DNA of 64,000 bases from Pedobacter caeni. Lineage in GTDB: Bacteria; Bacteroidota; Bacteroidia; Sphingobacteriales; Sphingobacteriaceae. Location: the NCBI RefSeq assembly GCF_900129215.1, contig NZ_FQUQ01000002.1, positions 434,001 through 498,000 on the forward strand, given 5' to 3'. How positions within the stretch are numbered: position 1 is the first letter of the stretch; each line of letters begins with the position of its first letter. The notes under the pieces are model-generated. The model did no database searches, was not told where the DNA came from, and saw nothing but the letters and a program-made list of their open reading frames with translations. Positions 44,879-53,765 of the stretch are shown piece by piece. A program made the translations under genes and the position numbers.

Positions 44879-44907
44879 AAAAGGATGTCTTTTGGGGACA
44901 TCCTTTT
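44879..44907. terminator. Bidirectional terminator
   Basis: AAAAGGATGTC/GACATCCTTTT with a 7-base loop. T-rich tracts flank both sides: TTTTCTCTTTT on the plus strand, TTTTTCTTTG on the minus. It ends the TonB receptor gene. Confidence 0.87.
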
Positions 44908-44928
44908 CTCTTTTATGCTAAGCTGCGC

Positions 44929-47334
44929 TTAAAATCTGTAGCTTATTGTTGTCATGAATTGTCTTGGAGGAATAGGGTTGATGCTATAGTTCTCGTGAAC
45001 ATAATAGTTTAAGGTATTTCCGATGTTGGAAACCTTAGCCAGAAGTGATAGTTTTTTGAAACTATATCCCGCTGTGAAATCAAATGTGGTGAAATCTCCG
45101 ACAGGAATCAGGCGTGAGCCTGTAGGGCTCGTCAGGTCTGCATAGGTATTGTTCCATCCTGCCATACGTTTACCGGTATAAAATGCAGAAGCACCAAGTT
45201 TAAGGCCTTTAACTGCTCCTTCATGGAAGGTGTAAAATAAAGTTCCGTTTGCTGTATGTGCAGTATTTCCTACAATACGTTCTCCAACCACATTATTTGG
45301 AGGTAGTCCTGGCGTTTTGGTATAGCGCATAAAGTTGTAGCTATAGCCGGCAAGGAAATTTAATCCTGAAACAATGGTTCCTGAAAGGTCGATTTCCAAT
45401 CCGTCACTGGTGGTCTGTCCGGCAAACTCTTTTGCCGGGGAGGTGGCGCCACCCGGCAGCACTACTGATTGTACGAAATCATGGTTAATGATTTTGTATA
45501 AAGAGAGGTTAGCCGTAATTTTTCCATCGAAAAGTTCATTTTTAACACCTACTTCGTACTGATCAATGATCGAAGCTTTCATGTTGGCATTGTTGATGTC
45601 TACACCGCTGTTTGGAGAGAAGTTATTGGAATAACTTGCAAAAACAGAGGTGGTTTTTAAAGGCTGATAAACAAGACCTACCCTTGGTGAGAAAGCCTGT
45701 TCGTATCTTGCACGAACTGTTGTTGATTTGGCTGTTTCACCGGTAGCTACGGTATGTATTTCCGGAACTCCTGCTGCCTGATAAGAATAACGAAGACCTG
45801 CAAGGACTTTAAATTTTTCTGATAAAGTGATTAAATCCTGGAAGTAAAGGCCAACACGATCAGTAGGGGTCTTTGATGAGGAAAGGATTTGGGTAACCGG
45901 CATGTCTGTCCTTGGGACAAACTTGTTAGGGTCGAGGGTATTGATTTTATCGTAGGCAGCGGTAGATAAGTCAAAGGTATTCGTTAGGTTCATATACCTG
46001 TCTCCGTCAACCCCTACCAATAAAGTATGTTTTACCGAACCGGTATTGAATATCCCGTTTAAGTTGATTTGTCCGGTATAATAGTCTTCCGCTGTTTTCT
46101 GGCGACTTAACTTACGTTCCCAATCACCGATATCAGAAGCCTGGATCCGCTCTGAAGAAAAGTAGTTTCTATCGAATGATTGATAAGATCCAATTGCATT
46201 TAATTTCCAGTTGGCGTTAAACTGATGGTTTAACTCCGCTGATGCGGTAGCTTGCTTTCCTTTGTTATAGGCCCATGAGGTATTGAAAAAGGCAGAACGT
46301 CCAATTGTAGTAGGGATTTTGCCTGCCAGAGACCCGATACCGAAATCAGGGGTCAGGTCGTATTCCAGATAATCACCCTGAACTAAAAGGCTTGTTTTTT
46401 CACTGATGTTATACAGTAAAGAAGGGTTGATATAATAACGGTCGGACTTTACGGTATTTCTGAAGCTCTTGGCATTTTCGTAGGTTCCGATCACCCTGAA
46501 GGCAACATCTTTACTGATAGGGCCGTAAATATCGGCACTAGGTTTATAAAAGTCGTAGCTGCCTGCACGCATAGAAACTTCAGCACCGTATTCGAATTTG
46601 GGTTTCTTGGTAACCATATTGATCACTGCCCCACTGCTCACATTTCCATAAAGTAATGCGGCACTACCTTTTAACACTTCTATGCTTTCGAGCGTACTGG
46701 TTTCAGGTAAAGACCCGGAATTTGTCCTGGCTCCGTTTTTAAAATAGTTGTTGGCTCCAAGGCTGTAACCCCTGGCGAAGAAATTTTCTCCGGTAGTTCC
46801 CCTTGTTGTTCCAAGGGCAATGCCATTTACATTTTTCAATACATCACTCAACCTGCTCGCCTGCTGATCTGTGATCGTCTGACTGCTGATGATCTGAATG
46901 GACTGCGGAAGGTCTTTTGGTGCAATGGCAATTTTACCCATAGCAGCTGGTTTCAGATTCTGACTGTGCGTACCTGCGATGATCACCTCATTCAATTCCG
47001 AAGAGTTTTCAGAAAGGATAAAGTCTGCCGTAGAAGTTTGTCCTTCATTGACTGTTACTTTTTGAGATTGTACCTGTAAGCCCACATAGGAAGTTTTTAT
47101 GGTGTATTCGCCTGTCTTTAGGTTGTGGAAGCTAAAAGTTCCATCTTCTTTTGTCAGCGTTCTTCTGTTATTTTCGACGATCTGAACGTTAACGTATCCC
47201 GCTGGTTTGCCATCTTTGGAGCTTACTTTACCAGTAATGCTTCCCCTTGCCGGGGCTGATGCGAGTTGTGCAAAGGTATTTGCAGATAAAATTAAGAGCA
47301 GCGTAAAGCTGAGTAGTTTGTAGATGTGTTTCAT
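44929..47334 (-). CDS. TonB-dependent siderophore receptor
   Basis: The 801-residue receptor starts at the Met at 47334, since M-K-H-I-Y-K-L-L-S-F opens a normal signal peptide (cleavage near T-F-A-Q). A carboxypeptidase-regulatory-like domain (about residues 32-115), a plug domain (about 135-245, with I-E-V-L-K-G-S-A-A-L-L-Y-G) and a barrel follow. It is of the siderophore class. No membrane partner is adjacent, unlike the other receptor in this window. It has a full promoter and a TTAGA/TCTAA inverted repeat in its leader that could be a metal-dependent repressor site. The ligand is unknown. Confidence 0.92.
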   Translation of the reverse strand: MKHIYKLLSFTLLLILSANTFAQLASAPARGSITGKVSSKDGKPAGYVNVQIVENNRRTLTKEDGTFSFHNLKTGEYTIKTSYVGLQVQSQKVTVNEGQTSTADFILSENSSELNEVIIAGTHSQNLKPAAMGKIAIAPKDLPQSIQIISSQTITDQQASRLSDVLKNVNGIALGTTRGTTGENFFARGYSLGANNYFKNGARTNSGSLPETSTLESIEVLKGSAALLYGNVSSGAVINMVTKKPKFEYGAEVSMRAGSYDFYKPSADIYGPISKDVAFRVIGTYENAKSFRNTVKSDRYYINPSLLYNISEKTSLLVQGDYLEYDLTPDFGIGSLAGKIPTTIGRSAFFNTSWAYNKGKQATASAELNHQFNANWKLNAIGSYQSFDRNYFSSERIQASDIGDWERKLSRQKTAEDYYTGQINLNGIFNTGSVKHTLLVGVDGDRYMNLTNTFDLSTAAYDKINTLDPNKFVPRTDMPVTQILSSSKTPTDRVGLYFQDLITLSEKFKVLAGLRYSYQAAGVPEIHTVATGETAKSTTVRARYEQAFSPRVGLVYQPLKTTSVFASYSNNFSPNSGVDINNANMKASIIDQYEVGVKNELFDGKITANLSLYKIINHDFVQSVVLPGGATSPAKEFAGQTTSDGLEIDLSGTIVSGLNFLAGYSYNFMRYTKTPGLPPNNVVGERIVGNTAHTANGTLFYTFHEGAVKGLKLGASAFYTGKRMAGWNNTYADLTSPTGSRLIPVGDFTTFDFTAGYSFKKLSLLAKVSNIGNTLNYYVHENYSINPIPPRQFMTTISYRF

Positions 47335-47342
47335 TGGATTAT

Positions 47343-47357
47343 TTAGACTTAATCTAA
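47343..47357 (-). promoter_or_regulatory. TTAGA-N5-TCTAA inverted repeat, possible metal operator
   Basis: A perfect 5+5 palindrome in the 5' leader between the -7 element and the receptor start codon. Its position would block transcription. It resembles a DtxR/IdeR-type site in arm sequence; this likeness is by eye. Confidence 0.45.
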
Positions 47358-47364
47358 TAGGCGG

Positions 47365-47396
47365 CAAATGTACTTTCTCCTTTTGGAAAGAACAAA
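47365..47396 (-). promoter_or_regulatory. Promoter of the TonB receptor gene
   Basis: On the minus strand TTTG (47393-47396), 20 bases and TACATTTG (47365-47372) match TTTG-N17..23-TAnnTTTG perfectly. The start codon lies about 31 bases downstream. Confidence 0.8.
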
Positions 47397-47468
47397 TTTA
47401 TCTGGATTAATTTTAAATAGGGTGGATCTGAATTCTATAAAACCTGTTTTAACTGGTTCCAAATGGTG

Positions 47469-47498
47469 TTTGTAAGAAAAATATAGAAAATATTTTTG
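47469..47498 (+). promoter_or_regulatory. Promoter on the plus strand of the divergent region
   Basis: TTTG (47469-47472), 18 bases and TATTTTTG (47491-47498) match the Bacteroidota consensus. It would fire towards the porin operon, starting near 47505. Confidence 0.7.
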
Positions 47499-47504
47499 CC
47501 TTGA

Positions 47505-47596
47505 TATAATAATCTGAATAGATGAGCGTCTATATATGTGAGAGCGTTAATTTAAACGGGGAGGCTTCGGACGAGGCTTCCCCGTTTTCCTTTTGT
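47505..47596 (+). ncRNA. Candidate small RNA or attenuator leader
   Basis: A transcript starting after the promoter at 47469-47498 would reach a strong terminator about 90 bases later. A small ATAGA/TCTAT stem (near 47518-47533) precedes the main hairpin AAACGGGGA/TCCCCGTTT (47554-47587), which extends inward with G-T pairs, and TTTTCCTTTTG follows. No gene ends here, so the terminator must serve a short transcript. An ATG frame from 47522 would run through the hairpin and is not convincing. It may be an independent RNA or a regulated leader of the porin/symporter/sdh operon starting at 47764. Confidence 0.5.
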
Positions 47597-47763
47597 GTCA
47601 TTTCCTATTCCGGATATACCTGTTCAGTCTTTTTACTGTGTTTATAGATGAGCTGTACTGTCAATAGTGCAACATTATTCTTATTTTGTTTTCTTATAAT
47701 TAATAGAAATAAGCTTAGAGTTTCATTTTTTTTGATTAATTTGATTGGACTGGTCAAGAATAC

Positions 47764-48900
47764 ATGAAATCATCCTCTATGAAGCTTAATCAACCGGTAT
47801 TTTATATCGCACTCATTTTATTTCTAAGCCCTTTAATGATCCGGGCACAGGGGATCGACATTCCCGTCACTTCCAAAACCAAGCTTAATTTTTCCGGAAT
47901 GCTCCAAAGTCAGTTTAATTATTCTTTGGACGACGATGTGGATGTAAAAGGGTTACACCATGCGGAAAAGGGAGAGTTTGCACACAATTCTTTTTCTGTC
48001 AAACGGGCAAGATTACAACTCAATGCTACCATCAGCGATCGCATCAATGCCGTTATCCTCGTCAACTTTGGTGATTTTACTGGTAATCCTCAGAATAAGG
48101 TGCTCGAAAATGCCTTTATTAAATATAGCGTTAACGATTATGTGAACTTTCAATTCGGGCAATTCCGCCCGCAATTCGGACAGGAAGACAATTACCCTGT
48201 AGATTTTGTACAGTCCATAGATTATTCAAATCAGTATTACCTGTTTGGTGGTAACAGCTGGCAAAGCTTCCAGATTGGGGCCAGTTTCTCTGGAGAGATC
48301 AAAGATATAGCTGTTCCTATTCAATATTCCATAGGGGTGTTTAATGGCAATAACCGGAATACTGTAGATAACGACGATGGGAAAATTTTTCCCGCCAGAT
48401 TGGTTTTCGGACTGACAAAACAAACGCATTTAGGTTTGAGTGCTGGTGCAGGGAAAAATATGGGTCAGAAAATCTGGGCCTATGGAGTGGATGTAGATTA
48501 TAAAAAGCAGCTCAACGAAAAATGGGGCATTCAATTTATTTCTGAATATAAACAAGGCATCAACAGTCAGCAGTTCTTTGCGCAAACGGAACCATTGATT
48601 CCCATTAGTAAATATGCCATGAGGGGGATCTATGTACTTCCAAATGTGAGTTACAGTTTTAAAAATACACGACTGAAAGACCTGGAATTTGCCTTTCGCT
48701 ATGAATACCTGGATGCAGATTTTAAACAATCCGGGAACGCCAGACAAAGCTATATTCCTATGCTGAGCGCCGCTTTTGCTGAGGCTTATGCGATTCGGGT
48801 GCAGCTAGGCTTACAGATGGACAGGTTTCAGAAAAGCATTCCAAATACCATTGAATACAATACAAACAGAGTGATCTGCCAGGTGCAGGCCAGATTTTAA
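47764..48900 (+). CDS. Outer-membrane porin, OprP/OprO-type
   Basis: The 378-residue protein has a signal peptide (cleavage near M-I-R-A-Q-G) and a 16-strand barrel of the phosphate-selective porin O/P type. F-S-G-M-L-Q-S-Q-F-N begins the first strands, F-Q-F-G-Q-F-R-P-Q-F-G is a family hallmark, and the last residue is Phe. It should let small anions pass the outer membrane. It lies 17 bases before a sodium/anion symporter gene and the sdh genes, so dicarboxylate entry is more probable than phosphate. Confidence 0.88.
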   Translation: MKSSSMKLNQPVFYIALILFLSPLMIRAQGIDIPVTSKTKLNFSGMLQSQFNYSLDDDVDVKGLHHAEKGEFAHNSFSVKRARLQLNATISDRINAVILVNFGDFTGNPQNKVLENAFIKYSVNDYVNFQFGQFRPQFGQEDNYPVDFVQSIDYSNQYYLFGGNSWQSFQIGASFSGEIKDIAVPIQYSIGVFNGNNRNTVDNDDGKIFPARLVFGLTKQTHLGLSAGAGKNMGQKIWAYGVDVDYKKQLNEKWGIQFISEYKQGINSQQFFAQTEPLIPISKYAMRGIYVLPNVSYSFKNTRLKDLEFAFRYEYLDADFKQSGNARQSYIPMLSAAFAEAYAIRVQLGLQMDRFQKSIPNTIEYNTNRVICQVQARF

Positions 48901-48917
48901 TCTAAAATCCCAATCTT

Positions 48918-50348
48918 ATGCAAGAAATTAACTACAAAATGATGCTGGTTACCCTGGCCTTTGGGGTAATTATCTGGTTTTTGCCGGTACCGGAAGGTGT
49001 GAAGCCTGAAGCCTGGCATTTACTGGCCATTTTTCTGGGGACGATCCTGGGGATCATCCTTAAAGCAGCTTCCATGGGGACGATGTCTATGATTGCTATT
49101 GCGACGGTAGCCTTGTCCGGGGTCCTCGCACCCGGAGATCCGGGAAAGTCCATCTCCCTTGCTTTAAGTAGTTTTGGAGATAAGGTCATCTGGCTGATCG
49201 GAATTTCTTTCTTTATTGCCAGAGGCTTTATAAAAACAGGATTGGGAAGCCGCATTGCCTATCTTTTTATCCGGGTATTTGGCCGTAGTTCTCTTGGGTT
49301 GGGCTATGGACTTGGTTTGGCAGATCTGGTACTTGCACCGGCAATTCCAAGCAATACGGCCAGAGGGGGCGGGATTATTTATCCCATCATGAAATCCATG
49401 GCCTTAAATTTTGGCTCGGTTCCGGAACAACCGGAAACCCACCGCAAATTAGGAGCTTACCTTACACTCAACAGCTATAACATCAATCTGATCACTTCTG
49501 CGATGTTCCTCACCGGGACAGCCAGCAACCCCATGTGTCAGAAATTTGCTGCAGATCTTGGAATCCATATCAGCTGGATGTCCTGGATGTGGGCGGCAAT
49601 TGTTCCGGGCATCATTTCCCTGATTGCCGTTCCTTATATTTTGTATAAAATCTATCCCCCTGAAATTAAATCTACCAATGGAGCTACAAAAATGGCGACA
49701 GAGAAACTCAAAGAAATGGGGGCAGTGACACGTAATGAATGGCTCATGCTTACCGCCTTCTTTGTGCTGTTGTTTTTATGGATTACGGGTGATCTATTTA
49801 AAATCGATGCAACCACAACAGCCTTTATCGGCCTGGTGTTTCTGTTAATTTCCAGAGTGCTGACCTGGGAAGATGTGAAAAGTGAGAAAGGGGCATGGGA
49901 CACGATCGTCTGGTTTTCTGCATTGGTGATGATGGGGAGTGCGCTGAATCAGCTGGGCCTGATTCCATGGTTCAGCAACCTGGTAAAAGCGAAAATAGGA
50001 GGGATGAGCTGGACCATGGCCTTCCCGATCATTATTCTTGTTTACTATTACAGTCATTACCTGTTTGCGAGTGCAACGGCGCATGTGGCATCCATGTATG
50101 CCGCTTTATTGGGAGTAGGGGTTGCAGTAGGCATTCCACCCATGTTGCTGGCTTTATCTCTTGGCTTTTGCGGGGGCATATTCGGAACATTAACCCATTA
50201 CGGCCATGGGCCGGCACCAGTATTTTTCGGAAGCACCTTTGTCGACGTAAAAGACTGGTGGTCCCGGGGATTTATATTGAGTATTGTCTTTTTGATCATC
50301 TGGATGGGAATTGGTGGTTTATGGTGGAAGGTGATCGGTATATATTAA
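48918..50348 (+). CDS. DASS-family sodium/dicarboxylate-type symporter
   Basis: The 476-residue inner-membrane protein has about eleven to thirteen helices of the divalent-anion:sodium symporter family (CitT/SLC13/plant DiT1 type). A-P-A-I-P-S-N-T-A-R-G-G-G and L-T-G-T-A-S-N-P-M are its paired S-N-T and S-N-P substrate and sodium motifs. The A-H-V-A-S-M-Y-A-A-L region near the end is also typical of the 2-oxoglutarate/malate branch. The downstream sdhC starts nine bases later, which makes succinate, malate or fumarate the likely cargo. Confidence 0.9.
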   Translation: MQEINYKMMLVTLAFGVIIWFLPVPEGVKPEAWHLLAIFLGTILGIILKAASMGTMSMIAIATVALSGVLAPGDPGKSISLALSSFGDKVIWLIGISFFIARGFIKTGLGSRIAYLFIRVFGRSSLGLGYGLGLADLVLAPAIPSNTARGGGIIYPIMKSMALNFGSVPEQPETHRKLGAYLTLNSYNINLITSAMFLTGTASNPMCQKFAADLGIHISWMSWMWAAIVPGIISLIAVPYILYKIYPPEIKSTNGATKMATEKLKEMGAVTRNEWLMLTAFFVLLFLWITGDLFKIDATTTAFIGLVFLLISRVLTWEDVKSEKGAWDTIVWFSALVMMGSALNQLGLIPWFSNLVKAKIGGMSWTMAFPIIILVYYYSHYLFASATAHVASMYAALLGVGVAVGIPPMLLALSLGFCGGIFGTLTHYGHGPAPVFFGSTFVDVKDWWSRGFILSIVFLIIWMGIGGLWWKVIGIY

Positions 50349-50357
50349 GGAGGGATT

Positions 50358-51041
50358 ATGGATAAAAAACAGGTGCTTTCCACACTGCTGCGCAAAACGT
50401 TGATGGCTTTGACAGGGTTATTTCTCTGTTTCTTTCTGGTGATTCATCTCCTGGGAAATCTGCAGTTGCTCATGCCTCCGGAGCAGGCAAAAGAAAGCTT
50501 TAACAGCTATTCTCATTTGCTCTCGGGAAATATCTTCATTAAGATCATTTCTTATGTATTGTACGCTTCAATTCTCATTCATTGCCTGGATGCCTTGCTC
50601 ATTACCCTTTCTAACCGGAAAACAGCGGGTAAATATGCGGTAGACAAAAGAGGGGCCTCCAGTAAATGGTATTCCCGGAATATGGGAATTCTGGGCACGC
50701 TGATCCTGATTTTCCTGGTGTTTCATTTTAAAGATTTCTGGTACCAGTATAAGTTTGGCAGTTTGCCTAAGGATGAATCCGGTCATAAAGATTTATACAC
50801 CATTGTGATCGCTGCTTATCAGGACTGGTGGTATGTGCTCTTCTATGTGCTTTCTATGTTTGCACTGGGTTATCACCTGTTGCATGGATTTTTTAGCGCG
50901 GCCCGCTCTTTGGGTGTTTATCACCCAAAATATGTTTCCTGGATCAGGGTATTTGCGATCGGTTACAGCTATGCGATTACCATTGGATTCGCCATCATCC
51001 CCATTTATATTTACTTAACCCAACATGTTTTATGGAACTGA
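50358..51041 (+). CDS. sdhC: Succinate dehydrogenase cytochrome b subunit
   Basis: The 227-residue membrane anchor has five helices, as in the di-heme type-B subunits of Bacteroidota. Probable heme ligands lie in [28 protein letters not shown] and G-Y-H-L-L-H-G. It links succinate oxidation (or fumarate reduction) to the quinone pool. It overlaps sdhA by ten bases. Confidence 0.9.
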   Translation: MDKKQVLSTLLRKTLMALTGLFLCFFLVIHLLGNLQLLMPPEQAKESFNSYSHLLSGNIFIKIISYVLYASILIHCLDALLITLSNRKTAGKYAVDKRGASSKWYSRNMGILGTLILIFLVFHFKDFWYQYKFGSLPKDESGHKDLYTIVIAAYQDWWYVLFYVLSMFALGYHLLHGFFSAARSLGVYHPKYVSWIRVFAIGYSYAITIGFAIIPIYIYLTQHVLWN

Positions 51042-52948
51042 ATGCTAAAATACCCCAGGGCCCATTAAAAGACAAATGGAGTTTTTATAAAGACCACGCC
51101 CGACTGGTGAATCCTGCAAATAGAAAAAAGATGGATGTCATCGTAGTCGGTACCGGACTTGCCGGAAGTGCTGCAGCAGCATCGCTGGCCGAAATGGGCT
51201 ATAACGTGAAATCATTTTGTTTTCAGGATTCTGCGCGAAGGGCACATTCCGTTGCTGCACAGGGAGGTGTAAATGCGGCAAAGAATTATAAAAATGATGG
51301 GGATAGTGTATATCGTATGTTTTATGATACGATTAAAGGCGGGGATTTTCGCTCAAGGGAGGCTAATGTTTACCGGCTGGCGGAGTGCTCTGCTCAATTG
51401 ATAGACCAGGCGGTTGCTCAGGGGGTACCCTTCGGAAGGGAATATGGCGGATACTTAAATAACCGCTCTTTCGGGGGAGTTCAGGTGAGCCGTACTTTTT
51501 ATGCAAGGGGGCAAACCGGACAACAACTGTTATTGGGCGCTTATCAGGCATTGATGAGGCAGGCCGCGGCAAAAACGGTCACACTTTATACCCGTCATGA
51601 AATGCTGGACCTGGTTATTGCTGATGGAAAAGCAAGAGGAATCATTGTCAGAAATCTGGATACAGGGGAAATAGAACGCCATAGTGCGCATACAGTGATT
51701 CTGGCAACAGGAGGTTTTGGCAAGATCTATTATTTGTCCACATTAGCGATGGGCTGCAATGCTTCTGCCATCTGGAGGGCACATAAAAAAGGCGCATTTA
51801 TGGCCTGCCCGAGCTGGACTCAGGTACACCCCACCTCTCTTCCCCAATCGGGAGATTACCAAAGTAAACTGACCCTCATGTCAGAATCATTAAGAAATGA
51901 CGGACGGATTTGGGTACCCCTGCAAACTGCCGAAAAAAGAAAACCCAATGACATTCCTGAAGATGAACGGGATTATTACCTGGAGCGCCGTTACCCTGCT
52001 TTCGGAAACCTGGCACCAAGGGATATTTCTTCCAGGGCAGCCAAAGAACGGATAGATGCAGGCTTTGGGGTCGGCCCACAGCTGAATGCAGTATATCTTG
52101 ATTTCTCCAAAGCGATCAAAGAACAGGGAAAAGAAAAGATCAAAGAGAAATATGGAAACCTGTTTGATATGTACCGTAAAATTACGGCAACAGATGCGTA
52201 TACCGAACCGATGATGATTTCTCCGGCGGCACATTTTTCTATGGGAGGCCTGTGGGTAGACTATGAACTGATGACCACCATTCCCGGATTGTTTGCCCTC
52301 GGTGAAGCAAATTTCGCAGACCATGGTGCAAACCGGCTTGGCGCAAACTCTTTATTACAGGCTTGTGTAGATGGTTATTTTATTGCCCCTTATACCATCT
52401 CTAATTACCTTGCAGGCGAAATTAATTCGAAGAGGTTGCCTACAGATGGACAGGAGTTTGTGGATGCGGAAGTACAGGTGAGGGCACATCTTGGAAAATT
52501 ACTGGCCATTAACGGTACCAAAACCGCAGATCATTACCATAAAATCCTGGGCAAGCTGCTGTATGATTATTGTGGCTTGTCGAGAAGTAAGAAAGGCCTG
52601 ATGTATGCGATTCATGAAATCAAACAGCTACGTGAAGATTTTTATCAGCACCTCAAAGTACCCGGAACAGACGATGAAATGAATGGGGAGCTGGAAAAGG
52701 CGGGCCGCATCAGTGATTATCTGGAAGTCGCAGAATTAATGTGTCAGGATGCCTTAACAAGAGAAGAGTCCTGTGGAGCCCATTTCAGGGAAGAATACCA
52801 GACTCCGGAAGGGGAGGCATTGCGAAATGATGAACAATTCTGTTTTGTATCTGCCTGGAAATGGCAGGGGGCAGACAAAGAGGAACTGCTCGTTCGGGAA
52901 CCATTACATTTTGAAAATGTTGAACTAACCGTGAGGAGTTACAAGTAA
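51032..52948 (+). CDS. sdhA: Succinate dehydrogenase/fumarate reductase flavoprotein
   Basis: The 638-residue flavoprotein has the nucleotide motif G40-T-G-L-A-G45 and covalent-FAD H72 in [11 protein letters not shown]. Active-site segments are [21 protein letters not shown] and [12 protein letters not shown]. It oxidises succinate to fumarate at the inner face of the membrane. The S-L-P after H-P-T differs from the C-I-P I recall in the usual sphingobacterial enzyme, so this could be a second, specialised copy; that needs the rest of the genome. It overlaps sdhC and is followed by sdhB after 12 bases. Confidence 0.93.
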   Translation: MELNAKIPQGPLKDKWSFYKDHARLVNPANRKKMDVIVVGTGLAGSAAAASLAEMGYNVKSFCFQDSARRAHSVAAQGGVNAAKNYKNDGDSVYRMFYDTIKGGDFRSREANVYRLAECSAQLIDQAVAQGVPFGREYGGYLNNRSFGGVQVSRTFYARGQTGQQLLLGAYQALMRQAAAKTVTLYTRHEMLDLVIADGKARGIIVRNLDTGEIERHSAHTVILATGGFGKIYYLSTLAMGCNASAIWRAHKKGAFMACPSWTQVHPTSLPQSGDYQSKLTLMSESLRNDGRIWVPLQTAEKRKPNDIPEDERDYYLERRYPAFGNLAPRDISSRAAKERIDAGFGVGPQLNAVYLDFSKAIKEQGKEKIKEKYGNLFDMYRKITATDAYTEPMMISPAAHFSMGGLWVDYELMTTIPGLFALGEANFADHGANRLGANSLLQACVDGYFIAPYTISNYLAGEINSKRLPTDGQEFVDAEVQVRAHLGKLLAINGTKTADHYHKILGKLLYDYCGLSRSKKGLMYAIHEIKQLREDFYQHLKVPGTDDEMNGELEKAGRISDYLEVAELMCQDALTREESCGAHFREEYQTPEGEALRNDEQFCFVSAWKWQGADKEELLVREPLHFENVELTVRSYK

Positions 52949-52960
52949 TTAAAACGGCCT

Positions 52961-53707
52961 ATGAAAATCTATTTGAAAATATGGAGACAAAGTGATGCCG
53001 GGAGTCCGGGTCAACTGGTGAGTTACGAACTGGATCAGGTGATCCCGCATATGTCTTTTCTGGAAATGATGGACACGCTGAATGAACAACTCATTTTGAA
53101 TGGCGATCGTCCTGTAGAGTTCGATCACGATTGCAGGGAAGGCATCTGCGGGCAATGCGGAATGATGATCAATGGACGTGCCCACGGGCCAATTCCTCAC
53201 CTCACTACCTGTCAGTTACACATGAGAGAGTTTAAAGATGGAGATACGATTTATGTGGAGCCGTTCCGTGGCGCAGCCTTTCCTGTGAAGAGAGACCTTA
53301 GGGTGGACCGCTCTGCATTCGACAGGATCATTATGGCCGGAGGTTTTGTCTCTGTAAATACGGGGCAGGCACCAGAGGCAAATGGCATTCCGATCACTCA
53401 TGAACAGGCCGAATCTGCTTTTGACTCTGCAGCCTGCATTGGCTGCGGTGCCTGTGTAGCCACCTGTAAAAATTCAAGTGCTGCCTTGTTTACTTCTGCA
53501 AAAATTGCACACCTTGCCAAATTGCCACAAGGTAAAATGGAATCCGGGAAAAGAGTGCTTTCAATGGTCGCGCAAATGGATATTGAAGCATTTGGCCATT
53601 GCAGCAATACGGAAGCCTGTGAGGTCGAATGCCCTCAGCATATCTCGGTATTGAATATTGCCAGAATGAATTGGGAATATACGCTGAGCAGGATCCTGAA
53701 GAAGTAA
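52961..53707 (+). CDS. sdhB: Succinate dehydrogenase iron-sulfur subunit
   Basis: The 248-residue subunit carries three clusters. D-H-D-C-R-E-G-I-C-G-Q-C-G and a later Cys form the [2Fe-2S] site; C-I-G-C-G-A-C-V-A-T-C-K and C-E-V-E-C-P coordinate the [4Fe-4S] and [3Fe-4S] centres. It passes electrons from the flavoprotein to the quinone site in SdhC. It is the last gene of the run, ended by a perfect bidirectional hairpin. Confidence 0.94.
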   Translation: MKIYLKIWRQSDAGSPGQLVSYELDQVIPHMSFLEMMDTLNEQLILNGDRPVEFDHDCREGICGQCGMMINGRAHGPIPHLTTCQLHMREFKDGDTIYVEPFRGAAFPVKRDLRVDRSAFDRIIMAGGFVSVNTGQAPEANGIPITHEQAESAFDSAACIGCGACVATCKNSSAALFTSAKIAHLAKLPQGKMESGKRVLSMVAQMDIEAFGHCSNTEACEVECPQHISVLNIARMNWEYTLSRILKK

Positions 53708-53711
53708 AAAG

Positions 53712-53743
53712 AAAGGCCGGTGTTATTGCGAACACCGGCCTTT
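53712..53743. terminator. Bidirectional terminator between sdhB and glyS
   Basis: AAAGGCCGGTGTT/AACACCGGCCTTT is a perfect 13-bp stem with a 6-base loop. It serves sdhB on the plus strand and, with TTTCTTTTT after it, glyS on the minus strand. Confidence 0.92.
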
Positions 53744-53765
53744 ATATCAAATAAGATCCTTTTGC

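Noticed and set aside
47522..47647. A 41-codon ATG frame through the 47.5-kb hairpin
   Set aside because: It would have to read through a strong terminator, and its composition is not protein-like.
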